NCBI GenBank assembly: GCA_029557895.1
Contig: JAKQHT010000020.1
Location: 186,001-250,000 of the forward strand
Origin: Bacteroidota bacterium
GTDB taxonomy: Bacteria; Bacteroidota; Bacteroidia; Flavobacteriales; Flavobacteriaceae
Reading direction: 5' to 3'
DNA length: 64,000 nt
Of the stretch, positions 8,965 to 19,300 are shown piece by piece. The notes under the pieces were generated by a model. The model did no database searches, had not been told where the DNA came from, and saw nothing but the letters and a program-made list of their open reading frames with translations. The position numbers and the translations under genes were made by a program. Positions within the stretch are counted from its first letter, which is position 1. Each line of letters starts with the position of its first letter.

Positions 8965-9510
8965 TTAACTTCCAAAGTAATAAGTGGCGTTTGCCTGTAA
9001 TTTCAATACACCTGAAGATTTTGTCGGAACCGAAATGGTATCGGCTGGCTGTACAGTATAGCGTATATGTGTGCTTTCCATGAGTTTTTCGAGCTCCGGA
9101 GCGTCAATAACCATCCGACAGGTAACCACTCTTGGGAAATCCTCATTGCCTGCATCAACAAAAACCTGATATGAAAATGCTCGATCATAAAATTTGTCCA
9201 AGAATTCCATCACAACCAAATAATCCTGATCATGTTCATTGACGAGCGAGGTTGTAAGGTGTATTTTTTGTAACTTTTGTGCTGCAAGCTCTTGGACTGG
9301 AGCCATAATTGGTATCGAATCTACAATAATAACCTGGTTACCTCCGTCTTTTGAAAAAGAATCTTCAAGCTCTGTATCGATCATTTTAACTTCAACTAAA
9401 GAAGTCGGCGCCGAGGAGTTGTTATCGGTCAAATCACTGTCCTTGGCACATGCCGCGACAAAAATCAGCAACAGGAAACATAAGATAATACGAGCTGGAA
9501 AGGCGTGCAT
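8965..9510 (-). CDS. Hypothetical lipoprotein
   Basis: A 181-residue protein with a lipoprotein signal (hydrophobic residues 8-18, lipobox VAAC at 18-21). The mature part starts with an acidic Asp/Asn/Ser linker and contains a region of alternating hydrophobic residues. No catalytic motif is visible and I do not recognise the family. It precedes, on the same strand, the exported protein at 8033-8884, so both may be exported together. Confidence 0.6.
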   Translation of the reverse strand: MHAFPARIILCFLLLIFVAACAKDSDLTDNNSSAPTSLVEVKMIDTELEDSFSKDGGNQVIIVDSIPIMAPVQELAAQKLQKIHLTTSLVNEHDQDYLVVMEFLDKFYDRAFSYQVFVDAGNEDFPRVVTCRMVIDAPELEKLMESTHIRYTVQPADTISVPTKSSGVLKLQANATYYFGS

Positions 9511-9556
9511 CTGGATTGGTTATAGCTAAATAACGCAATGTCTGTCAAAAAAGTAT

Positions 9557-10246
9557 TTACAGATACGATTTTAATTCGGAAAGTTTACGAATCTGCTTGA
9601 TCAACGGATCACTTTGATCATTCCTGTAATTAAAAAAAATGGCATCGCATCCCACATTGAGAGCTCCAAGAATATCGGCCTCATAATTATCGCCCACCAT
9701 CAGGCTCTCGTTAGGCCAGGCATTAGCGAGATTCAGCGCATGTTCAAAAATGATCGGATTGGGTTTTTTGACACCGGCCATTTCTGCATTGGTCATAGTC
9801 TCAAAATAGTGATCGATACCGGAAATTTTCACTTTCTTGTCCTGTGCCTCGCTAAAACCATTGGTAATGATGTGCAACCGATAGTTGGGCTTAAGATAAT
9901 CGAGAATATCCAGAGTACCTTCAAAAAGATGGCCAAACGTAGTCAAGTATTTGATATAATCTTCCGAAAGATTAAAGAGCAACTCCTCGCCCACTGTCAT
10001 TCCCATAAGGTCAAATGTGTCTTTCAGGCGGCCATACCGCAGTTGTTCCTTATCAACTTCAGAATTGCGGTACATTTTCCAATAGTGGAAATTTATGGGT
10101 TCGTAAAAACCCAAAAAGCGTTCCAGATCAATATCCATCATGTGGATCTCAAAAATACGCTCAAAGGCCAACGCCGAATTTCTGTCAAAATCCCAAAGCG
10201 TATGGTCAAGGTCGAAAAAAATGTGCTTGATTCCTTTAAGTTTCAT
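9557..10246 (-). CDS. YjjG family noncanonical pyrimidine nucleotidase (HAD superfamily)
   Basis: A 229-residue HAD phosphatase. Motif I is FDLDHTLWDF near residue 11, with both catalytic aspartates; motif II is the ITNG region and motif III/IV the KKPNP and GDNYEADI segments, with a helical cap between. Length and motifs match the YjjG/YfnB group, 5'-nucleotidases thought to clear modified pyrimidine nucleotides. Its ATG at 10246 overlaps the end of the upstream polysaccharide-deacetylase gene by 11 bases, so the two are translated from one message. Confidence 0.85.
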   Translation of the reverse strand: MKLKGIKHIFFDLDHTLWDFDRNSALAFERIFEIHMMDIDLERFLGFYEPINFHYWKMYRNSEVDKEQLRYGRLKDTFDLMGMTVGEELLFNLSEDYIKYLTTFGHLFEGTLDILDYLKPNYRLHIITNGFSEAQDKKVKISGIDHYFETMTNAEMAGVKKPNPIIFEHALNLANAWPNESLMVGDNYEADILGALNVGCDAIFFNYRNDQSDPLIKQIRKLSELKSYL

Positions 10247-11537
10247 TTACTGAATCCAATACGTCCGAAAATAATTCCCTGAACCCTCTCCATTGTGCTT
10301 CATCGCTAAATGAATGGTTGTGGAATACCGGGGCAAATGTACCATTCACTTTTTTCACTTCCAACATAAGGCGTTGCAATTCCTGCTTTTTGTCGAGCAA
10401 AGAGGTTTTTTTGAGCAAAACACTGTCGATGATGTGGAACGGATTGATTTCCAATGGTGTCTGTACTTCATAATCAAGGTCATAAAACCAAAATGGTGTG
10501 CAAGTACCGGCTCTAAAACCCCAATGACTGATATATCCCATAGTGTAATCTTTTTTTACTTCAAGTTCAATCAGGTGGCGGTAAGAATCTGGCAGGTTGA
10601 GCTTTGAGAAAGAATTTCGCGTAGCTATCAACTCAAAATTTAGTACCGCTTCCATTGTTTGTTTTTCTTTTTTTAAAATTTGCAGATCGTGCAGTCCGTA
10701 GTATGAAACCTTGAGACCTACATTGCAATAATCTGCAATTGACTTTATCAGTGATACAAATGCCTTTCTGTTGATGTTGATGTTTTTGTCATAGGTAGAA
10801 TAATTGCCTATCAGGAAAAACACCATGAACTTGACCTTACATTGTTTTTGCTTGGTGATGATCCATTTGAAGGTATCATATGGATCCCTCTGAAATCCGG
10901 CAAGGACAAGAAATCGTTGATAAAAGTACCTGAACCGCAGACGATAAAGATCGGTCAAAGTACTTCCGAGTGTACGTATAAGTCCTTTTTGTTTGTAAAG
11001 ATAGGCCATGGGCACATCGATGATGGGCTGTACTTTGTATGCTCGTGAAACAAATTCATACTCTGGAAACATCTGCCGCAATGCGTTTCTGAACTTATAG
11101 GCCCAAATGTCAACGACCGGCTGGTTCAGAAAGCCATTTTTAAATCCAAGGCTTTCCATAACGGTATAGCGTCCATAACGATCTTTAACGTGGGGCAAAT
11201 ACTCCTCGTAACGGCTCAACAGATAAAAAGCAGCCGCAAAAATGTCAAAAGGCAGATGGCTTTTTTCACCCGTTGGAAAAAAACATTTGGTATGCTCCCA
11301 ATCCTGAACGTGGATTTCGGTGTCGGACAAGCCTTGCTCAAACAGGAGGTCGTGGCTTCGCACAAAAAATTCATTGCCCAAAGGCTGTTTGCCATAGGAC
11401 ATCTTGAGGTTATCATGGGCTATGAACGTATCTACGGTTGTGGTAAACGACACTTCAAAACCCAATATACGGGTGCAGATCTGCTTGAAAACAAATCTGA
11501 CACGTGGGGTAACTTTATGGGTGTAAACGAGTAACAA
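10236..11537 (-). CDS. Polysaccharide deacetylase-like protein with N-terminal DUF7033-type domain
   Basis: A 433-residue protein of a kind widespread in Flavobacteriaceae: an N-terminal domain of about 100 residues starting LLVYTHKVTPRVRF, then a divergent carbohydrate-esterase-4 barrel. Segments such as KVSYYGLHD, GYISHWGFRAGT and FHNHSF correspond to the barrel's substrate-side loops. The usual metal-binding HSxxH is not obvious and no signal peptide is present, so activity is uncertain. No ATG fits; TTG at 11537 gives the family's expected N-terminus. It overlaps yjjG by 11 bases. Confidence 0.7.
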   Translation of the reverse strand: MLLVYTHKVTPRVRFVFKQICTRILGFEVSFTTTVDTFIAHDNLKMSYGKQPLGNEFFVRSHDLLFEQGLSDTEIHVQDWEHTKCFFPTGEKSHLPFDIFAAAFYLLSRYEEYLPHVKDRYGRYTVMESLGFKNGFLNQPVVDIWAYKFRNALRQMFPEYEFVSRAYKVQPIIDVPMAYLYKQKGLIRTLGSTLTDLYRLRFRYFYQRFLVLAGFQRDPYDTFKWIITKQKQCKVKFMVFFLIGNYSTYDKNININRKAFVSLIKSIADYCNVGLKVSYYGLHDLQILKKEKQTMEAVLNFELIATRNSFSKLNLPDSYRHLIELEVKKDYTMGYISHWGFRAGTCTPFWFYDLDYEVQTPLEINPFHIIDSVLLKKTSLLDKKQELQRLMLEVKKVNGTFAPVFHNHSFSDEAQWRGFRELFSDVLDSVNET

Positions 11538-11682
11538 TTAATAAATTCCAAATAACAAAATTCCAAAATGCCAATGTTATTTATGGCCTGCATTAGATGG
11601 CTTGGTTTCAATTTAAAGTTAACTTCAAGCTTAAAATTATGTCCAAACCAATGAAATTTGTCGCTTGAAAATTGACATTTAT

Positions 11683-12381
11683 TTAAATCATTCCTTCATC
11701 GGCAAAGCTAAAATAAGCATTTTCGGTAACGATGAGGTGGTCGAGCAACCTAATATCCATACTATTGGCAGCAATTTTCAGTTTTTTGGTCAACAGTATG
11801 TCTGCATCGCTGGGTTTCAACGCCCCCGATGGATGGTTATGAGCCAATATAAGTGCTATGGCACCGACCTCAAGGGCCATTTTCATAACCAATCGAACAT
11901 CCACCAAAGTGTCGGTCATCCCGCCTTTGCTCATTTGGTTTTTGGCGATTACCTGATTGCCGTTATTAAGGAACAGCACCCAAAATTCTTCATGGGAAAG
12001 CTCTCCGATGATGGGTTGCATCAACTCAAAAACCGATTTGCTCGAAGCAATTTTTTTCCGCTCCAAAGCATTTTCTTGCCTCCGTCTTCGTCCGAGCTCA
12101 AGTGCTGCAACAATTGAAATGGCCTTTGCTTCTCCAATGCCCTTGAAAGCGGTCAGTTGTTTTACAGACATCTTCCCCAAAGCATTAAGGTTGTTGCCCG
12201 TACTTGCCAAAATCCGTTTGCAAAGATCGACTGCACTTTCATTTCGACTTCCCGAACCTATCAAAATGGCCACCAGTTCTGCATCGCTCAAAGCTTCTTT
12301 GCCTTTTTGAAGCAATTTCTCTCTTGGACGATCGTCTTCTGACCAATCTTTTATGGGAAACGATGGCGTTTTTTCTGCCAT
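11683..12381 (-). CDS. radC: RadC family JAB-domain protein
   Basis: A 232-residue protein with an N-terminal helix-hairpin-helix region (FKGIGEAKA near residue 87) and a C-terminal JAB/MPN domain with metal ligands in ALILAHNHPSGALKPSDADI (HxH followed by SxxD). The family was named for DNA repair, but that role is doubtful. Two starts are possible, ATG 12381 (MAEKTPSF) and ATG 12390 (three residues longer). The gene stands alone, with about 145 bases to the upstream-strand deacetylase gene and about 230 to the divergent paiB-like gene. Confidence 0.88.
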   Translation of the reverse strand: MAEKTPSFPIKDWSEDDRPREKLLQKGKEALSDAELVAILIGSGSRNESAVDLCKRILASTGNNLNALGKMSVKQLTAFKGIGEAKAISIVAALELGRRRRQENALERKKIASSKSVFELMQPIIGELSHEEFWVLFLNNGNQVIAKNQMSKGGMTDTLVDVRLVMKMALEVGAIALILAHNHPSGALKPSDADILLTKKLKIAANSMDIRLLDHLIVTENAYFSFADEGMI

Positions 12382-12612
12382 AAAATTCATTTTAATATCG
12401 TAAATTTCAACTCGGATTTCGACAAAGGCAATATTATGAAATCTTTTTTGTTTAGGGTTAATTTTGTCTTACGTTTCAAGTTGGCTTGCAAAGCTTTTGA
12501 GCAGTAAGCGGTAAATTGCTATTGTTTGAGGCCCGAAGGCGAGACTTAAACATTAAACTTAGGAGTTCGTTATGTTCCATCACATCTTTTTAAATTAAAA
12601 ACCATATTTATT

Positions 12613-13206
12613 TTGTACCCGCCACCACACCATCAGGATAATAACAAAGTCCACATGATTGAGGTCATCAAGTCCTACCCATTGGCCACGCTCATATCCG
12701 TAAAGAACGGAGAACCTTTGGTTACACATCTGCCTTTGGTCTATTCTGAAGGAAAACTCTCGGGGCATATCGATGCCGGAAACCCACAGGCCGAACTATT
12801 GAAAGATGGCAACAGCGTAAAGGTAATTTTCGGAGGACCACAATGTTACATTTCACCAAGCATTTACACCACACCGAACCTACCCACCTGGAATTATGTA
12901 AAAGTACATTTAAAAGGAACCGTAACTTCCGTAGAAGATGCCTTATCTGTAAAGCAAGCACTTATGGATATGGCCAAAACCTTTGAAGCTCCAGAACACA
13001 AATTTCAACTGGATCCTGACGACCCTCGTATGGATGCACTTATCAATTACATTAAAGGCTTTGAAATAGAGATTACGCACTGGGAAGGCAAATTTAAATT
13101 GTCACAGGACAAAAGCCCTGAAAACTTACGGAATGCACGCGAGGAACTCATAAAGACCAATCAAAAAAACATCAGAACGTTTATGGAAAAAATATTCAAA
13201 CTATAA
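12613..13206 (+). CDS. PaiB-type FMN-binding negative transcriptional regulator
   Basis: A 197-residue split-barrel flavoprotein of the PaiB family. Diagnostic segments are the N-terminal MYPP, ATLISVKNGEPLVTHLPL, GHIDAGNPQ, VIFGGPQCYISPS and PTWNYVKVHLKG. The characterised Bacillus member is linked to control of sporulation and protease genes; the role in flavobacteria is unclear. The start is a TTG at 12613, chosen because it restores the conserved MYxP N-terminus; ATG 12655 would lose it. It leads two small genes on the same strand. Confidence 0.85.
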   Translation: MYPPPHHQDNNKVHMIEVIKSYPLATLISVKNGEPLVTHLPLVYSEGKLSGHIDAGNPQAELLKDGNSVKVIFGGPQCYISPSIYTTPNLPTWNYVKVHLKGTVTSVEDALSVKQALMDMAKTFEAPEHKFQLDPDDPRMDALINYIKGFEIEITHWEGKFKLSQDKSPENLRNAREELIKTNQKNIRTFMEKIFKL

Positions 13207-13210
13207 AGCT

Positions 13211-13420
13211 ATGAAAGACAAAATGAAGAAAGTATTCTCCGGCGCTTCTACAGTCCAGGCCATGGGTTTTAAAAATGCACTTGAAGAAGCAGGCATCACT
13301 TTTTATGAACTCGACAAATCGGATTCTGCATACTCAGGCCTTTTTGACCAAATACAGATTTTCGTACTTGACGGAGATGAAAAAGCAGCCTTGACCATTT
13401 TAAAATCATTAAAATATTAA
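13211..13420 (+). CDS. DUF2007-type small protein
   Basis: A 69-residue protein beginning four bases after the paiB-like stop. The pattern VFSGASTVQAMGFKNALEEAG, with a C-terminal beta strand and helix (QIFVLDGDEKAALTILKS), fits DUF2007, a ferredoxin-fold domain also called putative signal-transducing protein. Function is unknown. Tight spacing indicates co-translation with paiB. Confidence 0.75.
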   Translation: MKDKMKKVFSGASTVQAMGFKNALEEAGITFYELDKSDSAYSGLFDQIQIFVLDGDEKAALTILKSLKY

Positions 13421-13441
13421 CCATAAACACCAAGAACACAA

Positions 13442-13810
13442 GTGAAAGCTTTCGCAACCATCGGCCTTTTAATCTTGAGCAATATCTTTATGACCATTGC
13501 ATGGTACGGGCATTTAAAATTTGCTGAATGGAAATGGTTCAACAAGTTGGGCCTCATCGCCATCATCCTTATCAGCTGGGGCATTGCCCTGTTTGAATAT
13601 ATGTTTCAGGTACCGGCCAACAAAATTGGGTTCAAAGGCAATGACGGACCGTTTTCTCTAATCCAACTCAAAGTGTTGCAGGAAGTTATCACACTGTCGG
13701 TATTTGCAATTTTTACGCTGTTGGTGTTCAAAACCGAAACTTTCCGTACCAATCATATCATTTCGTTCGTGTTTTTGGTACTGGCGGTTTATTTCATGTT
13801 CAAGAAATAA
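13442..13810 (+). CDS. DMT/DUF486 family membrane protein
   Basis: A 122-residue protein with four membrane segments and the DUF486 signatures SNIFMTIAWYGHLKF and ALFEYMFQVPANKIG. The family looks like a half-sized drug/metabolite transporter; no substrate is known. Translation starts at GTG 13442, since no ATG precedes the conserved N-terminus. It follows the DUF2007 gene by 21 bases and converges on mpl with a 9-base gap. Confidence 0.85.
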   Translation: MKAFATIGLLILSNIFMTIAWYGHLKFAEWKWFNKLGLIAIILISWGIALFEYMFQVPANKIGFKGNDGPFSLIQLKVLQEVITLSVFAIFTLLVFKTETFRTNHIISFVFLVLAVYFMFKK

Positions 13811-13819
13811 ACAGAATTC

Positions 13820-15178
13820 TTAATCTTTGATCAGCTGTTTTACTGCATCAAAGTCCAAGCCACCATAGTTTCCGGAACTCATTAGCAAAAGGGTTTTGTT
13901 GTCAAAATTTTGAGAGAAAAGAAACTTTCTAAAGGCATCGGCATTGGTAAAAATCACCAAATCTTCCCGTTCAAAGGCATTGGCAATCTGTTGGTGCGAA
14001 ATTTCTTTTAACTTTTTAATCTCAACGGCATGTGGCGAATAGAACACGACAGCCACGTCTGCCGCATCCAGACTTCCTTTGTATTCTTTTAAAAATTCTG
14101 CATTGAGACTGCTGTATGTGTGCAACTCCAAACAGGCCACCAACGTTCTATCGGGATATTGTTCTTTTACGGCTTGGGTTGTCGCTTTAACCTTACTTGG
14201 CGAATGTGCAAAATCTTTGTAGGCCACGCTGGCTTTTCCTTCGGCAACTTTTTCAAGTCGCTTGCTGGCACCTTTAAAAGTTGCTATGGCTTCGTAAAAA
14301 TATTCTTCATCGATGCCCATGTGCTGGCATATCCATTTGGCTCCCGCTAGATTGTTCAAATTGTGCTTTCCAAAAACTTCAATGGGCAAAGGCCCTTCGG
14401 GGGTTTCTAAAAGAGTCTGGCCGTCATTGACCGAATGGTCGGGGGTATAATAAGGCAATTTGCGAATGGTATTCTCTGATGCTTCCACGACACGTGCCAC
14501 TTCCGGGTCTTCGGCATTGTAGGTTATGCTCCCACCCTTGACGATGCTGTCCACGAAAATCCGGAACTGCTCCACATAATTGTCATACGTAGGAAACACA
14601 TTGATATGATCCCAAGCGATTCCGCTCAAAAGTGCTATATTGGGTTTGTAGAGATGGAACTTGGGACGGGTGTCAATTGGCGAACTCAAATACTCGTCGC
14701 CTTCGAGCACTATAAATTCATTGTCTTCAGTCAGTTTTACCATAATGTCAAAGCCTTCCAACTGCGCTCCTACCATGAAGTCGACGTCCTTTCCGTGATA
14801 GTGCATCACATGGAGAATCATGGAGGTAATGGTTGTTTTGCCGTGGCTGCCACCGATTACCACCCGTGTCTTGTCTTTGGACTGTTCATAGAGGAATTCG
14901 GGATAGCTGTAAATTTTAAGCCCCAGTTCTTGTGCCCTTATCAACTCTGGATTGTCTGACTTGGCGTGCATACCCAAAACAACGGCATCGAGATGTGAAC
15001 CGATTTTTTCGGGAAACCAGCCAAAGGTTTCGGGCAAAATTCCTTTGGCGGCCAATCGGGATTTTGAAGGTTCAAAAATTTCGTCGTCACTGCCCGTAAT
15101 GCGGTATCCTTTTTGGTGGAGTGCCAAGGCTAGATTGTGCATGGCGCTGCCGCCAATAGCTATAAAGTGTACGTTCAT
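13820..15178 (-). CDS. mpl: UDP-N-acetylmuramate:L-alanyl-gamma-D-glutamyl-meso-diaminopimelate ligase
   Basis: A 452-residue Mur-ligase. The Rossmann domain at the N-terminus has GGSAMHNLA, the ATP loop is GGSHGKTTITSM (near residue 108), and the C-terminal domain includes FAHSPSKVKAT. Mpl reattaches the recovered murein tripeptide to UDP-MurNAc, recycling peptidoglycan in the cytoplasm. The N-terminus HFIAIGGSAMHNLA distinguishes it from MurC. The upstream TPR gene ends 13 bases before the ATG at 15178, so both are likely one operon. Confidence 0.93.
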   Translation of the reverse strand: MNVHFIAIGGSAMHNLALALHQKGYRITGSDDEIFEPSKSRLAAKGILPETFGWFPEKIGSHLDAVVLGMHAKSDNPELIRAQELGLKIYSYPEFLYEQSKDKTRVVIGGSHGKTTITSMILHVMHYHGKDVDFMVGAQLEGFDIMVKLTEDNEFIVLEGDEYLSSPIDTRPKFHLYKPNIALLSGIAWDHINVFPTYDNYVEQFRIFVDSIVKGGSITYNAEDPEVARVVEASENTIRKLPYYTPDHSVNDGQTLLETPEGPLPIEVFGKHNLNNLAGAKWICQHMGIDEEYFYEAIATFKGASKRLEKVAEGKASVAYKDFAHSPSKVKATTQAVKEQYPDRTLVACLELHTYSSLNAEFLKEYKGSLDAADVAVVFYSPHAVEIKKLKEISHQQIANAFEREDLVIFTNADAFRKFLFSQNFDNKTLLLMSSGNYGGLDFDAVKQLIKD

Positions 15179-15191
15179 CGTTTTGTTTGTT

Positions 15192-16145
15192 CTAAAGTCT
15201 GTTTATCAATGCCTGTTCTTCCTGAAAAACCTTGTTTTGTGGCTCTGTCCCGAGTGCCATCTGTATGTATTCTTCTGCTTTGTCCCTATTGTTGCGTTGC
15301 CTGTAAATCTGTGCCATCCTATAATGCGCCCACGATTTTGGGACGCCATCCATGTCCTTGAAATTTTTTAGGTATAGGGCCAATGCCTGTTCGCCCTTGT
15401 TGAGCTCAACGCCAAATACTGCGGCAGTTTTTCCTATTTCATAATTAAAGGTGTTCAATTTCAATGACCGTTCTGCATCAAACAGGGTGGCCATCGCTTT
15501 GAGGGGCTGATTTTGTTTTTCATAAAATTTGGCAAGTGTCTCAAAACAGGTTTTGGAACCTCCTATAAGCACGGCATTTTTATAATGTTGCTCGGCAAGT
15601 TCTGCCTTTTGGCTATTTTCATAAATGTACCCTTTGGCCAAATGCCCGTCTACCGGAGAGATGGCTTCAAGTTCATCGGCATATTTCAAGGCCGTTTTGA
15701 CGCTCCCCCCGACAAGTGTTGGCAACTGCATGTACAGTTTTACCAATGCCCATCGAGCATCGATATGCCCAGGATCCAGTGCAATGGTTTTTTTAAAGGC
15801 TTCTTTTATATCACCAACCATGGAAAGTGCTTTGAGTTTATTGGTGGCCGTTGCTTTCATGCTCATGGCACCGCCGCTCTTGTAATGGTATTGAGCGTTG
15901 TTAGGGTTTTCATTTGCCAATTTGCGGTATTGCTCAATGGCTTCGTCCCATTTTTTTTGATGGGCAAACACATCGCCCAAAAGCTCTTCAGCCTTTAAAT
16001 CATTTGGATGTTCTGCCAGATACTGCCCCAGCACTTCTTCCGCCTTGGCAAATTCTTTTTTCCCGATTAATTTTTCTACTCCGTCCAACGCCGGTTGACC
16101 TGAAAAAAAACAAGGCCATAAAAGAAAGAATACCAACTGTTTCAT
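15192..16145 (-). CDS. Exported tetratricopeptide repeat protein
   Basis: A 317-residue protein with a signal peptide (about 1-17) and TPR repeats throughout, for example KAEEVLGQYLAEHPNDLKAEE and WDEAIEQYRKLANENPNNAQ near the N-terminus and a pair at the C-terminus. TPR arrays mediate protein contacts; the partner is unknown. It lies just upstream of mpl on the same strand, which hints at a link to the cell wall, but this is inference. ATG 16145. Confidence 0.8.
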   Translation of the reverse strand: MKQLVFFLLWPCFFSGQPALDGVEKLIGKKEFAKAEEVLGQYLAEHPNDLKAEELLGDVFAHQKKWDEAIEQYRKLANENPNNAQYHYKSGGAMSMKATATNKLKALSMVGDIKEAFKKTIALDPGHIDARWALVKLYMQLPTLVGGSVKTALKYADELEAISPVDGHLAKGYIYENSQKAELAEQHYKNAVLIGGSKTCFETLAKFYEKQNQPLKAMATLFDAERSLKLNTFNYEIGKTAAVFGVELNKGEQALALYLKNFKDMDGVPKSWAHYRMAQIYRQRNNRDKAEEYIQMALGTEPQNKVFQEEQALINRL

Positions 16146-16173
16146 ATGTTTTGCAGAGCAAAATAATTTTTTC

Positions 16174-16181
16174 CAAAGATA
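16174..16181 (-). promoter_or_regulatory. Candidate -7 box of the TPR-mpl operon
   Basis: Read on the minus strand, TATCTTTG matches TAnnTTTG exactly. It lies 28 bases before ATG 16145. No clear -33 element is visible at normal distance. Confidence 0.4.
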
Positions 16182-16313
16182 ATGGTTTGCCCCATTAAAT
16201 CCTTAACTTCACTCAATCAAAATGGCCATTGGCTCATTGACTGTCGAAAAATTGAATTTTGGCATCTATATTGCATAATAGTGTATGGAAATTCAATAAA
16301 ACAAATCGGAACC

Positions 16314-19300
16314 ATGAAATATTTTATCTCTATTCTAATGATCTCTATTTTTGCCAATTTTGCCGAAGCGCAAAACACAAATTACAATGACCTCTGGAAA
16401 AAGGTCGAGAAGCTTGAAAACGAAGGCTTGCCAAAATCGGCCCTAGAAATCGTTAAGCAAATTGAAATAAAGGCAAAAAAGGACAACAATGCGCCTCAAC
16501 AAATCAAAACGTTGCTTTATAAAAGCAAATATGCACTAACACTCGAAGAAGAAGCGCAACTTCAAATAATGGCCGATTTTAAAAACACCATTGCGCATAG
16601 CCAAGCACCCACAAAGAACATTCTGGAAAATATGCTTGCCACAATGTACTGGCAGTACTTTCAGCAAAACCGATGGAAATTTTATGCCCGTACCAATACC
16701 ACAGAAAAAGTGGATCCCACCGATTTTCAAACCTGGGACCTAAAGACCTTGTTCGATGAAGTGCACCTGAATTACCAAAAATCATTGGAAAACCTAACGG
16801 TTCTACAACAGACCAAACTTGATGGGTACACCGATATATTATTGGAACAAGAAGGATCAAAGATATTTCGTCCCACGCTTTTTGACCTATTGGCACACAA
16901 TGCACTCGAATTTTACAAAACCGACGAAACAGCCATTGCACATCCCTCCTATAAATTCGTGATAGAGAGCGCCGACTATTTGAGCGACGCCGAAACTTTC
17001 TCAAAAAAAGATATTACTTCCAAAGACACATCCTCACTGCAGTTGCACGCGCTGAAACTTTATCAAAAGTTGATAACGTTCCACCTGAAAGATGCCGAAC
17101 CGGACGCTTTGGTAAATGTGGATATAGAGCGATTGCATTTCGTAAGGACCAACACCACTGTTGAAGGCAAGGACGAACAATTCCTCAACACATTAAAAAC
17201 CACCAGCAAACGCTACAAGGGCAAAGCCGTTTCTGCCATATATGATTATGAAATTGCATCGCTCTACCAACAGCAAGGACAGACCTATCGGCCAAAAACC
17301 AACGAAACCCATCGATGGAAACTCAAGGAAGCCCTCGATCTTTGCAATACCACCATCGCAAGATTTCCAAAAAGTAGAGGTGCCATTAAATGTGAAGTTT
17401 TAAAACAGGCCATCCTCCAACCTTCCTTACAGTTGCAGTCCGAGAATTTCCTGCCCGTCCAACAAGAAAACCTCGTAAAGATTGACTACAAAAATCTTTC
17501 CCAATTGAGCTTTAAGGTTTATCCCATTTCAAATGAAAATCTTCGCAGTTTCAAAAAACTCTACCGGGAAGACGAACAAATTGCCTTTATAAAAAAATTA
17601 GATGCCAAAACTTCATTTGAGTTTACCGCAAAAAACGAGGCAGACTACCAAAACCACACTATTGAGGCCGTACTTCCAAAATTGGAAAACGGGAGCTATC
17701 TGATTTTTGTGTCGCCAAAAGACACAAACGGAACTTTTTACGCTTTCAGGGATGTTCAGGTTACCGATATTGCCCTGCTCAACAGCAGCTCAGGCCATGA
17801 AGAAACCTTCCAACTCCTCAACCGCAACAACGGAAAACCATTGGCCAACACTAAAGTGAAGCTCTCCTATAAAAAAAGCTATAACGGCTCAACCATTTCC
17901 GAAATAAAAACCACCGACGGCAATGGCGAATTTACCATCAACAAAGATACAAACCGCCTTATCGACCTGAATCTTGAAGTCAGCCATGGGAACGACACGG
18001 CGTATTTTAACAACTATTATATCAATCCTTTCTATGGCAAACAGATAAAGCAAGCCGTTCGGAACAATGCCTACTTATTTACCGACAGAAGTATTTACAG
18101 ACCCGGTCAAGTAGTCTATTTCAAAGGTATTGCCATGGAAACCGAAAACGAAAAATCGAAAGTGACACCAAATCTGGATTGCAAGGTTATCCTGTTTAAC
18201 GCAAATCGTGAAATCATAAAAGAACTGAAGGTTAGAACCAACGAATTTGGCTCTGTTGCCGGCGAATTTATCCTGCCAATCGATGGCCTTACCGGACAGT
18301 TCAGCATCGAATTTTTTGCCGGTGTTACAGCCGCCAGCTATTTTTCGGTCGAAGAATACAAACGCCCAAAATTTGAAGCCAAGATCAATCCCGTGACCGA
18401 AACCTTCAAGGTCAATGATTCCATTAAAATTAAAGGCATGGCAATGGCCTATGCCGGTAGCAACATTACAGATGCCAGAGTATCCTATACCGTGAGCCGT
18501 CAAATCAATTACCCGATCTGGTATTATTGGAAACGCCCTTGGCACAACAGCGAAACCCAAGAAATTACACATGGCGAAACCCTCACCAACGACAAGGGCG
18601 AATTTGAAATCGATTTTAAAGCCATTCCCGATGAAAGTGCCAACAAAAATGACCTACCCATATTTCAGTACAAAATCACGGCAGACATCACCGACATCAA
18701 TGGCGAAACCCGAAGCACCACAACCATCGTGAACGTAGGCTACCACGCATTGTTAGCTTCGGTCAATATACCTTCAAAACTAGACAAAAACTCTAAAGAC
18801 CAAAAACTTACCATAAACACAGAAAATCTCAATGGTGAGTTCGTACCATCAACCGGAACTGTCAAAATCTACAAACTCAAAGCGCCTTCTACCGCTTTAA
18901 GGCCACGCCCTTGGGAAGCTCCCGATTACAAATCATTGTCAGAAAACGAATTTAGGCAGCGTTTTCCCCATATAGATTATGATGATGCATCCAATATGGC
19001 TACACGGGAGAAAGGCGAACTGGTCTTTGAAAGACCATTTGACACATCAATATCGAAAGAGCTATCCTTGGACAATATAAAAAAATGGGACTCCGGTAAC
19101 TATATTGCAATTTTAGAAAGCAAAGACAAGTTTGGACAAGATGTTATAGATGAAGCCCGTACCTTGGTATTTGACGACAATGACAAAACTGTTCCTGACC
19201 AACAGTTGTTCACGGTCACAACCAACAAAATTTCATATACACCCGGTGAAAATGTGCTCATCACCTTTGGTTCGGCGGCAAACATTACCGTTACCATTGT

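Noticed and set aside
9614-10282. Plus-strand open frame of 222 residues
   Set aside because: It is antisense to the yjjG-like gene, whose HAD motifs are intact; the long frame is a codon-usage shadow.
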